Positions 22,716 through 34,771 of a stretch of 64,000 nt of DNA are shown piece after piece; within the stretch, counting starts at the first letter, position 1, and each line of letters begins with the position of its first letter. The DNA comes from Liolophura sinensis. Lineage: Eukaryota; Mollusca; Polyplacophora; Chitonida; Chitonidae. A program made the translations under genes and the position numbers. Under the pieces are notes generated by a model. That model worked only from the letters and a program-made list of their open reading frames with translations. It ran no database searches and was not told where the DNA came from. The stretch lies in contig NC_088301.1 in assembly GCF_032854445.1 (NCBI RefSeq), forward strand, positions 8,678,281-8,742,280, given 5' to 3'.

Positions 22716-23550
22716 AGAACAAGACATTTATAACGCCAACAGGTTTCTACAGTGTTAGAAATGTAACACTGAACAAATGCTTTGAGGGTGGTGTAATCTA
22801 ACGTTTTTCAATACATTCATGTGTACAGCATTATAAATGTTAAAAATCTTGTTGTTTAGCATTATTTTACAACTGTCAAATAATATTACGCGACGTAATA
22901 CAGTACTTAACATGTATCATTTTCACAGTTTTGACAGAGTGCCGTAAGCAGAATATCGAGCGTGTGTGATAATTTTGCCATGCTCCGACTGAATGCAATT
23001 GTCCTTTCACTTGGTAGCGGTCACATGAAAATGGCTTTCACCAACGGGTGGATTTTTTCTCCTTAGTGTCTAATGGCAAGGATCTTTTTCGAACCTATTA
23101 CAGGAGATAAATATTTAAGAAGCCAAGAAATTTGAGCAGTGCCAGTGGATTGATATACAGCCATAAAATAGCACGGGCAGAGTCGAGTCACCAGTAAACC
23201 AGTTTCTTTTTTTAAATAGCTTATGGTAGCCATATCTTGCAAAGTCATATGACCGTCACAAAGCGTTCGCCTTAACGGGTAAGACAGAAAGCTGGACGCA
23301 TTCTTTCGGGGCACACAGTAAGACACGCTGATAAGACACCGTCTTGAAGTTGTTTGGGTTGTTAACCATAGTTTTGCACGCCGTCAAGAGAGAAAGCCGC
23401 CAAATCAAACCTGCTTAAACTTAAGTCAATGATAATAGCTCATATGAAGGTTAACTGCAAAAACTGCGAACAAAAACATCTCCTTGACCTCAGGATTATG
23501 AATTTCAAAAAATTGTTCCCGTTCGAGTATTGGTTCCGAGATAATCGTCA
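22716..23550. other. Unannotated stretch
   Basis: No recognised gene or repeat. Confidence 0.5.
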
Positions 23551-23611
23551 ACCCCCCCCCCCCCCCCCGCCCCCAAAACAAAAAAAAACAAAACCAAAAA
23601 AAAAAAAACAC
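23551..23611. repeat. Poly-C then poly-A low-complexity tract
   Basis: A C17 run with a G interruption is followed by an A-rich tract (AAAACAAAAAAAAACAAAACC and more A). The A-rich part could be a retroposon tail. Proline/lysine-rich frames through it are artefacts. Confidence 0.9.
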
Positions 23612-24259
23612 TTTTGGAATGAACCTTGAACGCGCTCTATTTGTTGTGTAGGCTGAAGATCATAGCCACATAATCTCTATACGGGCTCATAGTACTAATC
23701 TCACTGTGCGCTGTGTTCGGCAGTCCCAGCTTCAAATCCAGGACATTTCTTTTAATTTTTTTAAAATATTTTTTCTCTTATTTTTTCCATATTTATCATT
23801 ACTATTACCAATATAATGTATGAGTTCGAAATACACACTCGCAGTCATTGTCGATTAAATCTAACTATTGTGTCATGAGCGAACATTGTGAGAAGGAAGG
23901 AATTACGGGTAATTTCCGAACACATTACTTATATTTCACAGAGAATGTGGAATAAAAGGGATTTGTTGGTTTAAATTGGAATGTAATTGCCATTTAAATT
24001 TGGCACTTGAATTAGTGCTGGATCAATCGCATTTTTACGAAAACTATCTACGAGACTAACATAGTTTTCATACGCGGCTACGAGCCATTGACGCATGAAT
24101 GCTCGTCATAAAAATGGTGCAGCATTGTTGAAAGTCGACAATAAAAAACCCCACAACCCTTGCCTTCAAATTACCCTTAGAATTGCATGTGGAACAATAG
24201 TGAACGGTATATGAGGAATGGAAAGCGAATGTTATTTACACAAATTGGCGGGGGCGTGT

Positions 24260-24263
<4 letters not shown>
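23612..24263. other. Unannotated stretch
   Basis: AT-rich. A weak tRNA-like CCCAGCTTCAAATCC motif lies near 23724 but cannot be extended. Confidence 0.45.

Positions 24264-24323
<60 letters not shown>
24264..24323. repeat. (TA)n microsatellite
   Basis: About 30 TA units. Confidence 0.95.
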
Positions 24324-24325
<2 letters not shown>

Positions 24326-27300
24326 CTTGATAACAGCATACACTTACACAATTTCGCGGGGGCAAGCAACACCACAGGCCTTCCTATACAATTATACACC
24401 AACGACATTGGGTGTACTTCTAAACAAACAAGAGAGCAAATCGAGCATGTCATGCTGCAGAGAGAGGTGGCATACTAATGCTAGTTTTGTTAGGAACTTT
24501 TAAAACTATTTTACATGTTACAGAAATGCTAGATCTTAGGTTAGGCGAGAGACTTGTGGGACTATACAGTTGTATATTAATTAATCCATTTCATGCTGTA
24601 TTTGTGCAGACTTGAAACATAGTTTCCCTGATCTGGTATATAAGCATAACCAATCTAAAGAAGTTACGGATGATGTAACACATCAAATATTATACTTTAC
24701 ATAAATAACTTTAGTAATTAAATCAACTGCTCTATATACAAGTACGCCATGATTAATTCGAAAACATATTACGTGTATTTGTGTGTTTAATTATAACTGG
24801 TTAGTCTATTTTGATGCTGTTGATACATGTACATTCGACTGGATTACAAACATGATGGCAGTCAAGTTTATGGGGTGGTGAAACCAGCGGACCCGTGGAG
24901 GGAAACATCGCCTATTGTCTAATGTATGATAAATCCGGGGAAATTCAGTCACAAGTAAATCAGAGAGGTCTGAAGTAATTATATAGAATACATGCTCAGC
25001 AAATATACTGCCTAATATTATAGGATCGTCCTTGATAACCTCCATACAGACACTTATGATACCTTGTTGGCACACAAATGGATTCTTTGTCAGTACTGAT
25101 TTATCTATCGCTTATTTGTTCAAATTCGCGTCGATGTCGATATTGAGATTGTGGAATGTGCGAACGATGCAGTACACTATAAGAGGCTGGTTTCAACGTC
25201 AACACACTCATAATTCTGCCAGTATGAACAATGAAATCTTCAGCAGGTGTCCGATTCCGTTTAAGTCTTTGGATCAATTTAATATATAAAATATTTAATT
25301 TTTCTGATCTATAAACACTCTCTTTCATGATGTTGAAATTTTCCCCTCTGTATACACTGCATCTGAAGTTCAAGAAATGTGAAGCAGGATTTGGAGGCGA
25401 TTCGCAGGAAGCACGGAAATAGAGCAGGTCTCAACAGTCAACCCTGTTAGACCACATGGGAGATCTTTCCTAAAGGAATGTGTTTCTTTAATGGTCAAAT
25501 CAAGGCTGTGCAATTCTAATGAACTAGTTTCGGCACTGGTCAGTCCAACACCATCTTGTCGTCTCATGCTTCATTACTTCCTTATTCGCTTTAATTCCGA
25601 TTTGACGTGGCGTTTGTTTTGGCAGCCAGCTGGCATCTGACCCACAAGCTCCTTGTTGACCATCTGATTTGCAAGTGAGTTATCCGTTATAGGAGTCGGT
25701 CGCCCCAACATATCCGGCGTGTTACTGTAAGGGTGATAAAGCCAGCTGCCAGTTCAAGCCTTCTGCCACACTACAAACCTTCTGTCGTTACCTGGCATAA
25801 ATGTCATAAATTAACTAGAGATCAGTCTGTCTTTGATCCAAGCTTAATAGCTTATGCTACTCGGTGATCATCATTTTTGAGCATTTCAGCAATTAATTTA
25901 ATAATTCACGGCTGGTTTAAAGTTCCCTGATTTAATGAAGGTTGTTTGGGGTTTCCCTTCGGCCTTTGCTGATTTTAAGTCGGTTGAGGTATTTTAGTAC
26001 CCCATTTTGCCCGCTTCCGTGGAGTTTTCCTTTACAGCTAGTTTGCACCTCTATGTTTTCAGAATAACAATACCGCTGGGACTTCATAAACAGGCTGTAA
26101 TAGACGACTTGTTAATCTAACATTTTCTCAAATATAACTTTACAGTTATTTTATATCAATTATTGCACAAAGAATTTGCTCATTATACACTCATGTATCT
26201 AAAGCACATGTAGTTCCCGCTAAACGTCACTGTTTCTGTTTGGAAACAGGTATTGGCAAGTTTCTACAACGACAATTTGAGAATGGTTTATCGCCGATGA
26301 GACGGATTAATCTAATAGTCCAGATAAATAAAATACTTTTACCGATATATGCACAACAGGAAACACTGGACTTCTGGGGGGAATGGGAATGAGAGAAATA
26401 TAACGAATTAAGACATCGACTGAATTATGGTCCCCTATACATGTGGTTTTCTTTTTATACATTGTATATATGTATAATACAATAATATTTAAATAATACA
26501 TATGTATGTATAAAATAAAGTTAAGCACGGAAAACACCATGCATGACATGCTACGTAAAATCCCCATGCATTCTTCTAAAAATAATTATCTAAGATGCGA
26601 TTTGAAATTACAAGTGCTCGCGCATTGTCTCACAGGTCGGCAAAAAATATTATTTCGAAAGTGTTTAAACGAAAAATTAGATTAATGATCCCGTCCAAAG
26701 GTTCATTGAATTAAATACAGCGACAGCGTGATGCATTCTTAAGATGGATCTCATGAGAATTCTCGTGTCAATTCAACACATTTTTTAAGCTCGCCATGCA
26801 GCGCACGTGAGTGGGCAGTATGCGTCATTCATGCGCCATTTATCAGTTTCATCCCCTCCTCGGAAGTGCCAGGTGTTCAATACTCTTCAGAACTCCACAT
26901 GTTTCCTCTGTCAGCAACACACAGTTGCAGAAATCGAAGTTTTCTGACAATTAATTATTTTCCATCCATAAAATTCAGAATAAACATGGCCAAAACAGGG
27001 TGGCAAAAGAACTCGACAAATCAAGTTTCCTCCCCTCCCGGCGGGATATGGTTGAAATGGGTATAGCTCTGAATTAGCGTCGAAACGACCCGCCGCGCGG
27101 GATGGGAAAGGAGACGAGTTCGACTTCAAATAAAAACAGGTGATGGATAGCTTGTATTGGTCATCCCATAGCCGTCAACTTGAATTACGAAGGTCATTGA
27201 AATGCGTTTTCTAGCTAGCCGCACTGCTCACTAACGGAATTCGGTCCTGTGAATGCATGTTCCAATCGAGAAACCTCACGATATCACAGTGCCTCATACA

Positions 27301-28011
27301 CGTCTGATAACGCCACACCGAAGACAAATTATCCAATAATTGCGATTCAATCTGAAAAGTTCGCCATTATGCAAATATCATTTGAGGTCATTCATAGGCG
27401 TATAAAAAATATTAATGCGAGTAAATAGCGTTTGTCAGTAGTACTATTTGCGAGAGGCAATCCTATCATAGGGTTCTACTCGATGGTAACGTTATACGCT
27501 CGTTTCATCCTCGGAAGCATTTCACTGATCACGCCAATACTACTTCCCACGCCAGGCAATGTGCTCGGCGCATGCATGCAGGCACTTTTTTCGGCACAGG
27601 AAATTATTAAAGGGGAGCTATGCTTGTGATGCATGAAATCCGTGTGACTCACTGAAGTAGAGCTAACACCCGCAGATAATACAGTGCGGTCTTTGATCAG
27701 AAAACTCCACCTCCATGTTACGTTCACACAGTTAAGGAACAAACCAACTCCACTCGATCCCCTTTAATTAATTCTTCTGAAGTATCAGCTCTGGACGTTG
27801 ACGATACAAAAAATAGAGTTAACTCGGGCTATTGACTTTGTCGTGTAATGCCGATTTGTATTGCCTCTCTATGATGTACGGACAGCTCTGTATAAGTACA
27901 CTCAGGTTCGGAACTTGACTTTTCCACATCCTCTCGGCTGATTAATTGAATCGATTCAGAGCCTTATACATGTAATAGCGTTTATGATCTTTAGAAGTCA
28001 TTCTAATGTTT
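24324..28011. other. Unannotated stretch
   Basis: About 3.7 kb without recognisable repeats or genes. An ATG-less frame open at about 25380-25640 on the plus strand (roughly 86 codons) shows no domain. A 24806-25075 minus frame overlaps a weak SINE-like patch. Confidence 0.5.
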
Positions 28012-28079
28012 GTATTTGGTGTACATTAAATACATTATGCAATTTTCCTATTTGGTGTACATTATACACATTATGCATA
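28012..28079. repeat. Two-unit direct repeat, about 34 bp
   Basis: TATTTGGTGTACATTAAATA and TATTTGGTGTACATTATACA head two adjacent units, each ending CATTATGCA. Confidence 0.85.
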
Positions 28080-28205
28080 GTGGCTTAATTTTCACACTGT
28101 AAAATTATAGTACATATACGGTGGGGTGCATGTGCATCGCTGTACTCATCAATGTACACGTATCCCGTGCACATATGCAGGGCCTGCTCATATAGGTGTG
28201 AGGAA

Positions 28206-28231
28206 GGGAGGGGTGGGAGAGGTGGGAGGGG
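28206..28231 (+). other. G-quadruplex motif
   Basis: Five G-runs (lengths 3, 4, 3, 3, 4) separated by loops of 1, 1, 6 and 1 bases on the plus strand. Confidence 0.65.
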
Positions 28232-28879
28232 TAGTGGTTGACGTTGACAGGTGTTTGAGGTGTTTGTTTTTCGCTATTAAGGTAATTTCCATTATTATCA
28301 GAGATTATATCTTAGCTAACGCGTTTTAGTTCATGACAAGCCTTCCCCTCGGGTAGCTCTCTGACTATGAGCAAGATCGGAGTCTAATTTGAAGTAAAAG
28401 AAAGCTAAAATATGAAGTAAGGTTCATCTTACAGACAACTGAAAACTATGCGTAAAAATACATTCGTTTTTTTTTTCTGTTTTTTTTTAAATTTTCACAG
28501 TGTTGAAAGGCATTTAAATATTTGAAAACTATGATTTGCTTTATGAGCCATACTGACGTTATCTAGGAACCCTAACGTCACATTACATTTTTTCCTGAGC
28601 TTCACCAGAAGGAAGGAATTTTTGGTAACATTATTTCTGTAATCTTTCAGACATGGGTAAAAATGTTATCCCAACATTCAGAGACGTGATTAGAGTTGAA
28701 AAGCCTTCCTGTGACGTCAGAGTTCCTAGCCTCTGACAGTATGGTCTATAAAGCCCACCGTAGACTTCAAATGTTTGAGCGCCTTGAACTCTTTTAGATC
28801 TTTTCCTTTAATAAGTGAAGGTCAATATGTTAATGCCGAGAAAGTTCTCACCCCTACCCACCAGGGCAAGTCAAGGCGT
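28232..28879. other. Unannotated stretch
   Basis: Poly-T tracts near 28466-28490 only. Confidence 0.5.
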
Positions 28880-28975
28880 AGTACTGAGAGCTATGGCCAC
28901 ACAAGGCGCGAGTTCGAATCCAGCTCTCGTTGCATGGGGCTCGGTTTTGGAGTCAGGAGACTTGCCAGATACCTG
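28880..28975 (+). repeat. tRNA-like SINE head remnant
   Basis: AGGCGCGAGTTCGAATCCAG is a box-B-like motif followed by CTCTCGTTGCATGGGGCTC. Box A upstream is not clear. It belongs to a retroposon remnant of a family other than SINE-A or SINE-B. Confidence 0.45.
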
Positions 28976-30489
28976 TCTAAGTTCATACTGAACTCTCCGC
29001 CAGCACATCTAACACTGACCAGCATGATTTACAGTCAGAGAATCAGTCAATCAGTAACGTTTGTTTCTATTCAGTCACAAAATTGGCTATTTTCTATATT
29101 GCAATCATGTTATAGTTACCCATCCCAAAATATTTAGGCCGATGTATTAGTCAGTACAGCAGCCTGTGATCCTGATCAGTTCGGCTTACACTGTATCCAC
29201 GGCAGTAGGGCTGGGTGCGCCAGTTCGGAGGAATCCATCGTGACCAATAACCATTTGTTAACAGTGCAAAATACCAGAGACATCTCCCAGAGGACAATGT
29301 TATTGAAAAGGGCAAAATAAACAGTAATGAGATCACGGATCAATGCTGTCCACACTAATGAGGCAATGCGTTATGTAACATGTAACATACAATGGGGGCT
29401 AAAAACAATGGAACAGGGTGTCCACTTCTACACTGATGATCAAGTATTTACACAACCACAAGAATTGGTTCTGTTTCTAAACACAAGAGCCCAAAGGCCA
29501 GACATCAAGCCGTGGACACGCATAAGTTTTGCAATAAACCATTCGTCGGCCCCAGATTGCCTCAGACTGGGCAGTGGTCAAGACGATGGTCATTGGCATC
29601 GATTACCCTAGTCACGAAGAAGTGGTTAATTGGTCAGACGACATGGGTGTTCATCCCATTGAAGGGCAAAATGTTCGGCGAAGCCCCAGGAGGAACTTAG
29701 AAGGCTCCTGAATGGCGATACAGTCAGATGGGAGGATTAAAACCGTGTTCTGTGTTAGTTCCAGTTTAGACATTGTTCATTATCCGTGCATGTATAGCAA
29801 TATGCCAAAAATCCCAGCAAGAACATAATGTACAGGTTATGCCATACACAGCATTTTTGAAAAGATTTTACACTATAGGTAACGATTTCAATCAACGGTT
29901 AGAACTACAAAGGCTGTAGTGTGTCAAGGATATATTTCGCAAGTTATAAAAGACTGAAAACGACAACATACAGAGTAAAATCAGAGCGTATAACCGGTGA
30001 AATCAGGCTTCTTGTGAACTAAAATCAACCAGGCTTTTATATCAACTGTTCATGCAAGTGTCAAGTAGCAACTTACATGTCCTCTAGCATCATGGCACAA
30101 ACAGAATTAGGCAAAACTAATACACTGATGTCTATAGCATTGAATTGAAGATAATGACGTTCTGTTCTAGAATAACCCCTTCACTCCTAGTTTCTTAATT
30201 TAAGAATGTTCAGAAACATTAGTGGATTGCTTAACACACCAAGAAGTGAGTAAATGTCAAGCCTGTTGGTGAAGTTCAAACACATCAGGCGTGATTAACG
30301 TTGATGAGATGTACCCAGGATGTACGTATAGGATCTGTTATAGATGTCCTGGTACACTATAACTCGCTGTTTCGTTAATTAGTATACTAATGTCCGAAAA
30401 GAAGTCAAAATAGTCGCCTATTTAACTGACGTTTATTTGACTCATTTTTTTACATTCTATTACAGAAAATATTGTCGACGCGATGTTGG
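28976..30489. other. Unannotated stretch
   Basis: No feature recognised. Confidence 0.5.
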
Positions 30490-30740
30490 TCAAGCTTTCG
30501 GGCAGAGGAAAACAGAGGAAACCACAGAGGGCATGAAGGGAACCAAACAGGGAACGTAGGAAACCAGGCAGGAAAATTAGGAAGCAAAATACGGAAAGGG
30601 GTAATTCAGCATGACTGGGAACTGAGGAAACAAGGCGGGGTGAAAGAAAACAGCGGGCAACGGGAGAGACAAAGATTCGAGAAAGTGGTGAAACCAAACC
30701 AGGTCTTGGAGAAAACAGGCAGGGAACGGAGGAATCTATC
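30490..30740. repeat. Purine-rich, loosely repetitive tract
   Basis: About 250 bp in which the plus strand is strongly purine-biased, with recurring AGGAAAC/GGGAAC words at irregular spacing. This keeps a 136-codon pyrimidine-strand frame open without indicating a protein. Confidence 0.7.
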
Positions 30741-32431
30741 GGGCTTCGATATAGATACATGACAAACCTACTGAGTTCACGCCACAATCCAGCTGGGCAG
30801 CAGTATTCAGCTGGGTTTGTGCACAAAACCACCTAGGGAACCATCGCATACACGTATATACAGCTTCCCTAGTTGGCGACCATGTATACTCCGGGTGACA
30901 TTTGACAAACACAATGACAATTGCCATTCTTTTGCTTGTGCATTGTAAAAGCGAATCCATTTTTTTGTTCTCTTTCTCACATTCATCTCTCACATATGAC
31001 TTCAACTATTGAAGTTGTACAATACTTCAGACCATGGCTGGTATTTTTTATGTGTTAAACGGTACCGTGCATTGGCACAAAATAATCGATGCAGGTCTGA
31101 CAACATAATCATATAACTACGTGAGAGACAATAAACTCTCTAAAGTCATCATTTTTCCTTTCAACGTACGGTTGATGTCGATTTCTCTTGAATTATGTAA
31201 TAACAAGATGATTAACGTGAGTCTGACGGATATATTTCCTGCCAGTCATGCAGAAAATATGGCTGTCCAATCGGAACGTAGCTCAGGGACTCTTGAACGT
31301 TCTCATATTCGATCAGTCAGTTATGACTCCCTGACTCCAATCGTCAGTTATGATTTAGAGAAGTTTTGTCCGTCTTTCGGTGAATAATCAGTCTGTGACG
31401 ATGATATACGGGATAGTTATATCGGATACTCTATTTGAGATCGCACACGTCAGAGCACTTTGCTCGCACGAGGAAGTAGGGAGCAGACGACGTGGTAAAA
31501 GATAACACTGGAAGGTGTAAAACAATTGAAACCATGGGACGATAATAGAGAGCTCCGGCTGATTCTTACAGAATATGAAAATTATCTACGTTAACAATAC
31601 CCGATATTGGACTAAAGAGGCCGTGGAGGATAGTGTTATATTAACCCCCATTTAGACAATATTTCCAAGCCTGTAGGCGCGAGTAAAATGGCAAATGCCC
31701 GGATGTCCGCGCTATGGCATTATAATGTATTACACATTTCCTTCGATCGCTCTTTAAATTTTTTTGTCAGGCATGAGGGTGATATACTACACCACAATAA
31801 CAGGATATGATATTAAATGGCATGTTATCGATCATCAATCTTAATTTCCCATATGGGTAGAAAAATATTGAACGAGAAAGTGAAATTAATACGTGAATCT
31901 AAAATTCATGCATAACAGCATGACACGTGTTGCACTCAAACGGATGCAAAACATTTTGTCAAAAATCACGGGCACGGTTTTTGTTTTTATTTATTTATTT
32001 TTTTATTTCATTTGCCTCCACGTGGCACGTGTAAAAGACAAACAGACAGATAGACGAGACGATCGTAAGCATATGGCTTATACAATTAGTATATTGGTGT
32101 TGTTTCCGTTGATAGTTAAAACCACGTGTATATAAATGAGCAGATTTCGTTAGTTGTAGATGTGTATATGTATACACGTAAGAGTATTTATTTATTTGAT
32201 AACATATAATAGTAAGAAAACAAAATAAGCCTTCTCAGCTTTCTACATCTTTGTATTCCGAACTCAGTTTCGAACGTCTTGTTCTTATCAAGGAATCAAG
32301 TGTAACAGTTTCACAGGCTTTATACATGGGCATGTTTCCAGGGAGTAAATGGTCACTGGGACAACAAATCTCCAAGTACGGACATGTCAAAGCGTTGTGA
32401 ACAGCTATACAGAGAAAGAGGTCAAAAAGGA
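30741..32431. other. Unannotated stretch
   Basis: About 1.7 kb with no recognised gene or repeat. A T-rich run lies near 31980-32010. Confidence 0.5.
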
Positions 32432-32703
32432 TAATAATATTTATTTATTTATTTGATTGGTGTTTTACGCCGTACTCAAGAATATTTCACTTATACTACG
32501 GCAGCCAGCATTATGGTGGGAGCCCGGGGGAAACCCACGACCATCCGCAGGTTACTGGCAGACCTTCCCACTTACGGGCGGAGAGGAAGCTAGCATGAGC
32601 TGGACTTGAACTCACAGCGACCTCATTGGTGAGAGGCTCCTGGGTCATTACGCTGCGCTAGCGCGCTAACCAACTGAGCCACGGAGGCCCCAGTAATAAT
32701 ATT
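32432..32703 (-). repeat. SINE-A, essentially complete, with target-site duplication
   Basis: Flanked by TAATAATATT at 32432-32441 and 32694-32703, a 10-bp target-site duplication. Tail-first it contains TTTTACGCCGTACTCAAG, AATATTTCACTTATACTACG, GCCAGCATTATGGTGGGAG, CACGACCATCCGCAGGTTAC, GCATGAGCTGGACTTGAAC and the tRNA-like head ending GAGCCACGGAGGCCCC. In antisense, box A is TGGCTCAGTTGG and box B is GAGTTCAAGTCC. One internal deletion removes the GGAAACCGGGCAGA block before GCCCGGGGG. It is the best reference copy in the window and one of the youngest. Confidence 0.96.
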
Positions 32704-33476
32704 AATCTTTATTAATCATTGTAAAATCAAACATACAGTTCATTATGTACATTAATCATAGCATTCCTAGATAACGTATAACAATGCATGGTTAATTAAT
32801 ACACAAGTGTGGTCAAATGGTCGAGACCTGTGGCCGATGGCTTCCATTCAGATTGGGTTGATACTTATAAATAAATAAAGTTTTTTTTTACATCTAACAA
32901 AGCCTGGTTTCCATCCCGAACTTTGTAAAATGGAAAAACTTTGAAATGCGGTGTTAAGGAGAGAGAACATTGTCTAATGAGTCGAATAACAGGAAGAAAA
33001 CAGTGATTTTCATTGAAAATATTTTGTCTGTTTACGGTTAGCCGGGGTCTTAAATCCGTTGTCTGACCAACGTGTTGTTTGCCACACCCTTGGAATATAA
33101 ATATACTACGTATTTAGATTCACAGGACATGTTCATTTTAACATATAACAGTATATGTACATAATCATTTACTGTCTCTTTAGGAGACTATATTCAATTA
33201 AATTCACCAATTCCTCGTTTATTCCGCTGATACCAAACATTTGTCAAAACATTTTTACAAAAGCACTTCACTGTTTAATCGATTAATGACATTCCCTAAG
33301 CTGAATGACAATTTAACTGCTTTAAAAATTGGAAAGTTTGGCTATTTTTTAAATATAAAGATAGTTAATTTAAAGTAAATTTGAATATGTACATACATGT
33401 GACGTTACATGCGGCGTTACGTCGTCATCTATCCCAAAATTCAACGCTCCCTGAAATTAGAAAGCCGGTCGTAAGT
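32704..33476. other. Unannotated stretch
   Basis: AT-rich, no recognised feature. Confidence 0.5.
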
Positions 33477-33643
33477 GGAAAGGCCTGGCAGAAACCTGGG
33501 AACTGCCGTGGGTTTCCCCTCGGCCCTGCCCGGTTTCCCCAACATGCACCACAATGCTGGTCGCCGTCGTATAAGTGAAATATTCCTAAGTACGGCGGAA
33601 AACCACAATCAAGTAAATAAATAAATAAATAAATCAATCAAAT
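33477..33643 (+). repeat. SINE-A fragment (3' half)
   Basis: Contains CTGCCGTGGGTTTCCCCTCG, CCTGCCCGGTTTCCCCAAC, GTCGCCGTCGTATAAGTGAA and a long AAATAAATAAATAAATAAAT tail. Confidence 0.92.
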
Positions 33644-34255
33644 TAGAAAGAATTAAACTCACTGACTGCAGAAGAAAGAATTTTCAGTTTAAACTTATGG
33701 CAGCTGGTAGCCCTTTACCGTCTGAAGTTTGAATCCAGTTCTTGACTGTATATATGCGGCTTTACGTTTACATTTTGTCAGATGTGGCCCACAGATTTGT
33801 CTGAACCACCTGACTTGCATAATATATTGAGTGAAGTATAAATTAAACAGTCCATCGATTCGGCAATTACTCAAATGATAATCTGTTACAGAATGAAAGT
33901 TGTTTACGCTGTCCTCACATTTCAAAGATGATGCGAGAATCCCACCACTCATGTTTTTCAGATTTTAATCAAAACTGTTGGCAACGTCTTAAATTTCATA
34001 TAAATCATCGCAGAAGACTGTGATTTGAAAGGCTTTGGAGAAAGAGGTATAGCGTTGTATGGCAAAAGAACACATCTTTCTTCCGTGCACAGACCCTGTA
34101 ATGGTGTCCAATCACGCAAAGCGCTCAGCCGCTTTGTTACGTCACCGCTAGATCGTCTGCTGTGTTCAAAGCGGAAGTAACTTGAATCTGGGGACAAGGT
34201 CTCGGCGTAGGGTTTCACTTGTCCCGTGGGGGGTTTCTTAAAGCTTGGGTGCGTT
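33644..34255. other. Unannotated stretch
   Basis: No recognised coding region. CpG frequency rises slightly from about 34080 towards the promoter-like element at 34256. Confidence 0.5.
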
Positions 34256-34300
34256 TGGTTCCGGAACCAGGATAAAAAGGCTGCAGCGTGTAGACTTTCC
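34256..34300 (+). promoter_or_regulatory. Candidate core promoter: 14-bp palindrome plus TATA-like box
   Basis: TGGTTCCGGAACCA (34256-34269) is a perfect palindrome whose centre, TTCCGGAA, is two inverted ETS-type GGAA cores. Two bases later GATAAAAAGG (34271-34280) resembles a TATA box. About 25-30 bp further on, a pyrimidine-rich TTTCCTTTCTTTATTTC could hold the initiation site, and a weak donor (CAAC then GTAAGG) lies at 34339/34340. The arrangement would suit a 5' untranslated exon spliced to the signal-peptide exon 2 kb downstream. This is inference from motif spacing only. Confidence 0.35.
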
Positions 34301-34543
34301 TTTCTTTATTTCAACTCCGCTGCCACGACATGAGACAACGTAAGGTGTACGTGCGTTGATGCGGGGAACTGTAGCACAACTCAAGCCTTAAATGTAATAA
34401 TCAGTTTGATAGAACCATGACAAAATTCAATTTTCCCAGCGAAAAATAGAGCTTGCAGCAATAACGGCTTAAATGTACTGCTTTTTACTCCAGTGGTTTA
34501 TACGTTAGGTCGAGGAGTTAACCATCTTAGGGCGGGGTTTCTC

Positions 34544-34771
34544 ACTCCCTAAAAAACTGTGAACACATAATTGTGGTAAAAGTGCATATACACATAACAT
34601 TGTGTGGCAGCTGTAGCGTACACAGCTTGTATACTTAGTGTAACACTGACTGGTACACATGTCACTTTTGTGTACCAGTCAGTCGTACATAATATCAATG
34701 TCCCACTGATATACAGTGTACACATGTCATTGTAGACATGGACCTGTGTACGCCGTCGTTTTTTAGAGAGT
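34544..34771. mobile_element. Palindromic MITE-like element with a 15-bp internal hairpin
   Basis: Terminal inverted repeats ACTCCCTAAAAAAC (34544-34557) and, inverted, ACTCTCTAAAAAAC (34758-34771) differ at one of 14 positions. Inside, ACTGACTGGTACACA (34645-34659) and its exact inverse (34669-34683) form a perfect 15-bp stem with a 9-nt loop. The 228-bp length and lack of coding suit a non-autonomous DNA transposon. The superfamily is not assigned. Confidence 0.65.

Noticed and set aside
25380-25640. About 86-codon ATG-less open frame on plus strand
   Set aside because: No convincing acceptor or donor and no recognisable domain. Within chance expectation.
30422-30832. 136-codon minus-strand frame
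   Set aside because: Explained by strand-asymmetric purine-rich sequence that lacks stop codons on the pyrimidine strand.
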